Part shown: piece by piece, positions 5,188-6,957 of the stretch | Layout of the letters: every line of letters starts with the position of its first letter | Numbering within the stretch: the first letter of the stretch is position 1 | The notes under the pieces: generated by a model | Told to the model about the DNA's origin: nothing | The model's database searches: none | Seen by the model: only the letters and a program-made list of their open reading frames with translations | Position numbers and translations under genes: made by a program | Origin: CAZKNF01 sp964554105 | GTDB taxonomy: Bacteria; Bacteroidota; Rhodothermia; Rhodothermales; VXPQ01 | Length of the DNA: 6,957 nucleotides | NCBI GenBank assembly: GCA_964554105.1 | Contig: CAZKNF010000114.1 | Location: 1-6,957 of the forward strand | Direction of reading: 5' to 3'

Positions 5188-6753
5188 ATGCGCCTATTGC
5201 GTTCGGAATGGATTCTCGTTGTCTTGTGTCTTCTGGTCGCCGCCTGCAACGGTGAGGACGATTGGCGTGAGAGCCTCCCTGATCCAATCGACCGCGACCT
5301 TTCGGAGATTCAGGAGCGCGACACACTATCGGTGCTCACGACCTACAATTCTACCAGCTATTTCCTGTATCGCGGGCAGCCGATGGGCTACGAGTACGAG
5401 CTGCTGAAGGCGTTCGCGGAGGAGCATGATCTGCATCTGGACATGACGGTGCTGTCGACCCGGGACAGCATCTACCAGAAGCTCAATGCAGGAGAGGGAG
5501 ATATCGTGGCGGATCGCGTGGTGCCGATGGCCGCCGACTCCGCGTACATTTCCTTTACGCGCGCACTGTACGAAACTGCGCCCACACTCGTCCAGAGGGA
5601 AGCCGTCGACTCGGATACGGTCCTCCCGGAAGCCGTCGATACGGTCGTCGAGAAGGCGATAGAAGACAAGGATGATCCGGGATCTGCGATTGCGGAATTG
5701 GCCGAAGCGGATACCGCCGATTCCATCCCGGTGCGTGCCCGCCTCATTCAGCGACCGAGCGAACTTGGAGGTGAAAGAGTCACTCTGCCGAATCGGTCTG
5801 TATATAGTGAATACCTGGTCGAGCTAGAGGATACGATCACCGGAGACATCGAGGTCGTCGAGATCGACAGCGCATCGTCCTACGAGAAGGTGATCAGGTA
5901 CGTTTCGAGCGGAGACTACGCGCTCACCGTGTCGCCGCAGAACGTGGCCCAGCTTTCTGCGGACTACTTCGAGAATATCTATGTACGTCCGGCCCTCGGG
6001 AGTCCGCACCGCGTTGCATGGGCCGTGCGCACGAATGCGCCCGAGCTGCAGGCTGAGCTGAACGAATGGATTGAGGCCAATCGCGACGGGCCCTTTTTCA
6101 ATACGTTGTATGACAGGTACTTCTTCGATCGGCGCGGATATCAGGAGCGCAGCGACAGCGGATATCTGACCGGCGAGACAGGTCGCCTCTCAGAGTACGA
6201 CGACCTGCTCAGGACGCACGCGCAGGAGATCGGCTGGGATTGGCGGCTCCTCGCTTCGCAGACCTTTCAGGAGTCGCGCTTTGATCCGCGCGCCCGGTCA
6301 TGGGCAGGCGCTTCCGGGTTGCTCCAGCTGATGCCGCCCACCGCGCGCGAATTCGGGGTTACCAATGTCTACGATCCCGAAGACAATGTAGCCGGCGCCG
6401 TACGATTCATCCAATGGCTCACGGATTACTGGGACGACATCATCGAGGACGAGGATGAGCGCCTGAAATTCATCCTGGCATCCTACAACACCGGCCATGG
6501 ACATGTCCAAGACGCACGCCGCCTGGCAGCGAAGAACGAATACGACGACAGTGTCTGGGCGGATGTGGCCTTCTGGCTGCTCCAGAAATCCAAGCGGGAG
6601 ATCTATCAGGATCCCGTCGTGCGATACGGATTTTGCCGGGGATTGGAGCCCGTGACGTATGTTTCGTTCATCATGGACCGGTACGAAAACTACAGCCAGT
6701 TCGTGGACCTCACGGCGGATGAGGAGGAGCTCGTGCAGGCTGATGGAGTTTGA
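5188..6753 (+). CDS. mltF: MltF-type membrane-bound lytic transglycosylase lipoprotein
   Basis: A 521-residue peptidoglycan-cleaving lipoprotein, close to the 518 residues of E. coli MltF. The N-terminus is a lipoprotein signal peptide (MRLLRSEWILVVLCLLVAAC) with lipid-attachment Cys20, which fixes the ATG at 5188; an in-frame ATG at 5041 would add an arginine-rich, signal-less 49 residues. Residues about 40-320 resemble a family-3 solute-binding domain (TLSVLTTYNSTSYFLYRGQP, then GYEYELLKAFAEEHDL), the regulatory module of MltF. The SLT domain follows: catalytic Glu362 in FQESRFDP, GLLQLMPPTA from 377, and ASYNTGHGHV from 431. The tail (WADVAFWLLQKSKREIYQDP) also follows MltF. An acidic insert at about 137-186 is not in the E. 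coli protein, and contains a small repeat (EAVDSDTV, EAVDTVV) with a 12-bp identical DNA core at 5598-5609 and 5628-5639. No Shine-Dalgarno sequence precedes the start. Confidence 0.92.
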   Translation: MRLLRSEWILVVLCLLVAACNGEDDWRESLPDPIDRDLSEIQERDTLSVLTTYNSTSYFLYRGQPMGYEYELLKAFAEEHDLHLDMTVLSTRDSIYQKLNAGEGDIVADRVVPMAADSAYISFTRALYETAPTLVQREAVDSDTVLPEAVDTVVEKAIEDKDDPGSAIAELAEADTADSIPVRARLIQRPSELGGERVTLPNRSVYSEYLVELEDTITGDIEVVEIDSASSYEKVIRYVSSGDYALTVSPQNVAQLSADYFENIYVRPALGSPHRVAWAVRTNAPELQAELNEWIEANRDGPFFNTLYDRYFFDRRGYQERSDSGYLTGETGRLSEYDDLLRTHAQEIGWDWRLLASQTFQESRFDPRARSWAGASGLLQLMPPTAREFGVTNVYDPEDNVAGAVRFIQWLTDYWDDIIEDEDERLKFILASYNTGHGHVQDARRLAAKNEYDDSVWADVAFWLLQKSKREIYQDPVVRYGFCRGLEPVTYVSFIMDRYENYSQFVDLTADEEELVQADGV

Positions 6754-6764
6754 GCGCGCAGCGG

Positions 6765-6785
6765 GTGCTCGCCTGGATGGAGCAC
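6765..6785 (+). repeat. Small hairpin between mltF and the short ORF
   Basis: GTGCTC (6765-6770) and GAGCAC (6780-6785) form a 6-bp perfect inverted repeat with a 9-nt loop, beginning 11 nt after the mltF stop codon. No T run follows, and the ribosome binding site of the next ORF starts 6 nt later. It could be an mRNA processing or stability element, but it is not a good intrinsic terminator. Confidence 0.35.
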
Positions 6786-6804
6786 AAGTACGGAGGAATA
6801 GCTC

Positions 6805-6915
6805 ATGTCTCAGATGCATCGCCGAGCGCAGGTCGTAGTCCACGAATCAGCCGTCCGCTGCATCGTCGTTGATCCGAACCAGCAAAACCGGCAAGCAGAC
6901 GAAGAGATGACATGA
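6805..6915 (+). CDS. Hypothetical 36-residue protein, translationally coupled to the next gene
   Basis: A 36-codon ORF beginning MSQMHRRAQVVV and ending ADEEMT. Support comes from signals rather than homology: GGAGGA at 6792-6797 lies 7 nt before the ATG, the best ribosome binding site in the window; an in-frame TAG at 6799-6801 makes this the first possible start; and its TGA stop (6913-6915) overlaps the ATG of the next gene in an ATGA arrangement typical of coupled translation. I recognise no domain, signal peptide or membrane segment. The middle (VRCIVVDPN) is mildly hydrophobic and the ends are charged. It could be a real small protein, a leader peptide that sets translation of the downstream reductase-like gene, or the remnant of a longer gene. 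Confidence 0.55.
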   Translation: MSQMHRRAQVVVHESAVRCIVVDPNQQNRQADEEMT

Positions 6916-6957
6916 AGATCGGCATCATCGGAGCGGGCAACATCGGCGGCACGCTTA
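6912..6957 (+). CDS. N-terminus of a Rossmann-fold NAD(P)-binding protein, F420-dependent NADP reductase-like (partial)
   Basis: Only 15 codons are visible: MKIGIIGAGNIGGTL. This is a first beta strand followed by the dinucleotide-binding glycine motif GAGNIG (GxGxxG), at the very N-terminus of the protein. The phrase is characteristic of the NADPH:F420 oxidoreductase-like family (COG2085), but pyrroline-5-carboxylate reductase and other 6-phosphogluconate-dehydrogenase-like proteins begin in a similar way. The start is supported by this motif and by the ATGA overlap with the 36-codon ORF, whose ribosome binding site may supply its translation; its own upstream sequence offers only a weak GAAGAG. 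The rest of the gene lies beyond the window. Confidence 0.65.
   Translation, partial: MKIGIIGAGNIGGTL

Noticed and set aside
5033..5326. 97-codon minus-strand ORF across the start of the MltF-like gene
   Set aside because: It is antisense to the signal peptide region of a clear lipoprotein gene and to the 15-bp repeat; it has no domain and no ribosome binding site.

Overview
The window holds two complete genes on the left plus strand, a two-gene minus-strand unit in the middle, and one complete gene plus two short or partial ones on the right plus strand. The DNA is GC-rich. Several starts lack a Shine-Dalgarno sequence, and the MltF-like lipoprotein carries a very acidic insert. My best guess is a marine or salt-tolerant bacterium near the Rhodothermota/Bacteroidota, but this rests on general resemblance only; Gemmatimonadota or another GC-rich phylum is not excluded.

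Left part (1-2559, plus strand). The window opens in the last 17 codons of a gene whose C-terminus looks like the end of a LuxR-type helix-turn-helix domain. A full-length TPR-rich, LuxR-type regulator follows, with a very similar C-terminal end, so these are probably tandem paralogs. An OsmC-family thiol peroxidase-like gene starts 82 bp downstream on the same strand with a good ribosome binding site. It may belong to the regulator's output.

Middle part (2726-4811, minus strand). Two medium-chain dehydrogenase/reductase (MDR) genes are transcribed right to left. The first, at 3801-4811, lacks the zinc-site residues and looks NADP-type. The second, at 2726-3706, keeps Cys/His/Glu candidates for a catalytic zinc and looks NAD-type. 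The 94-bp spacer between them consists almost wholly of a degenerate 13-bp tandem repeat. They look like two oxidoreductases of one catabolic or modifying pathway, substrate unknown.

Right part (4812-6957). A divergent intergenic region contains a 10-bp duplication with GAATTC cores and, flush against the next start codon, a degenerate 15-bp tandem repeat. It leads into a lipoprotein lytic transglycosylase of the MltF type (solute-binding-like domain plus SLT domain). A 36-codon ORF with a near-ideal ribosome binding site follows. It overlaps by 4 bp (ATGA) the start of a gene for a Rossmann-fold NAD(P)-binding protein that runs off the window.

I see no CRISPR array, tRNA, rRNA, transposase or phage gene. 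The most unusual signals are the two short tandem-repeat arrays, each ending one base before a start codon that lacks a Shine-Dalgarno sequence, and the coupled 36-residue ORF. No clearly new multi-gene system can be claimed from this sequence alone.
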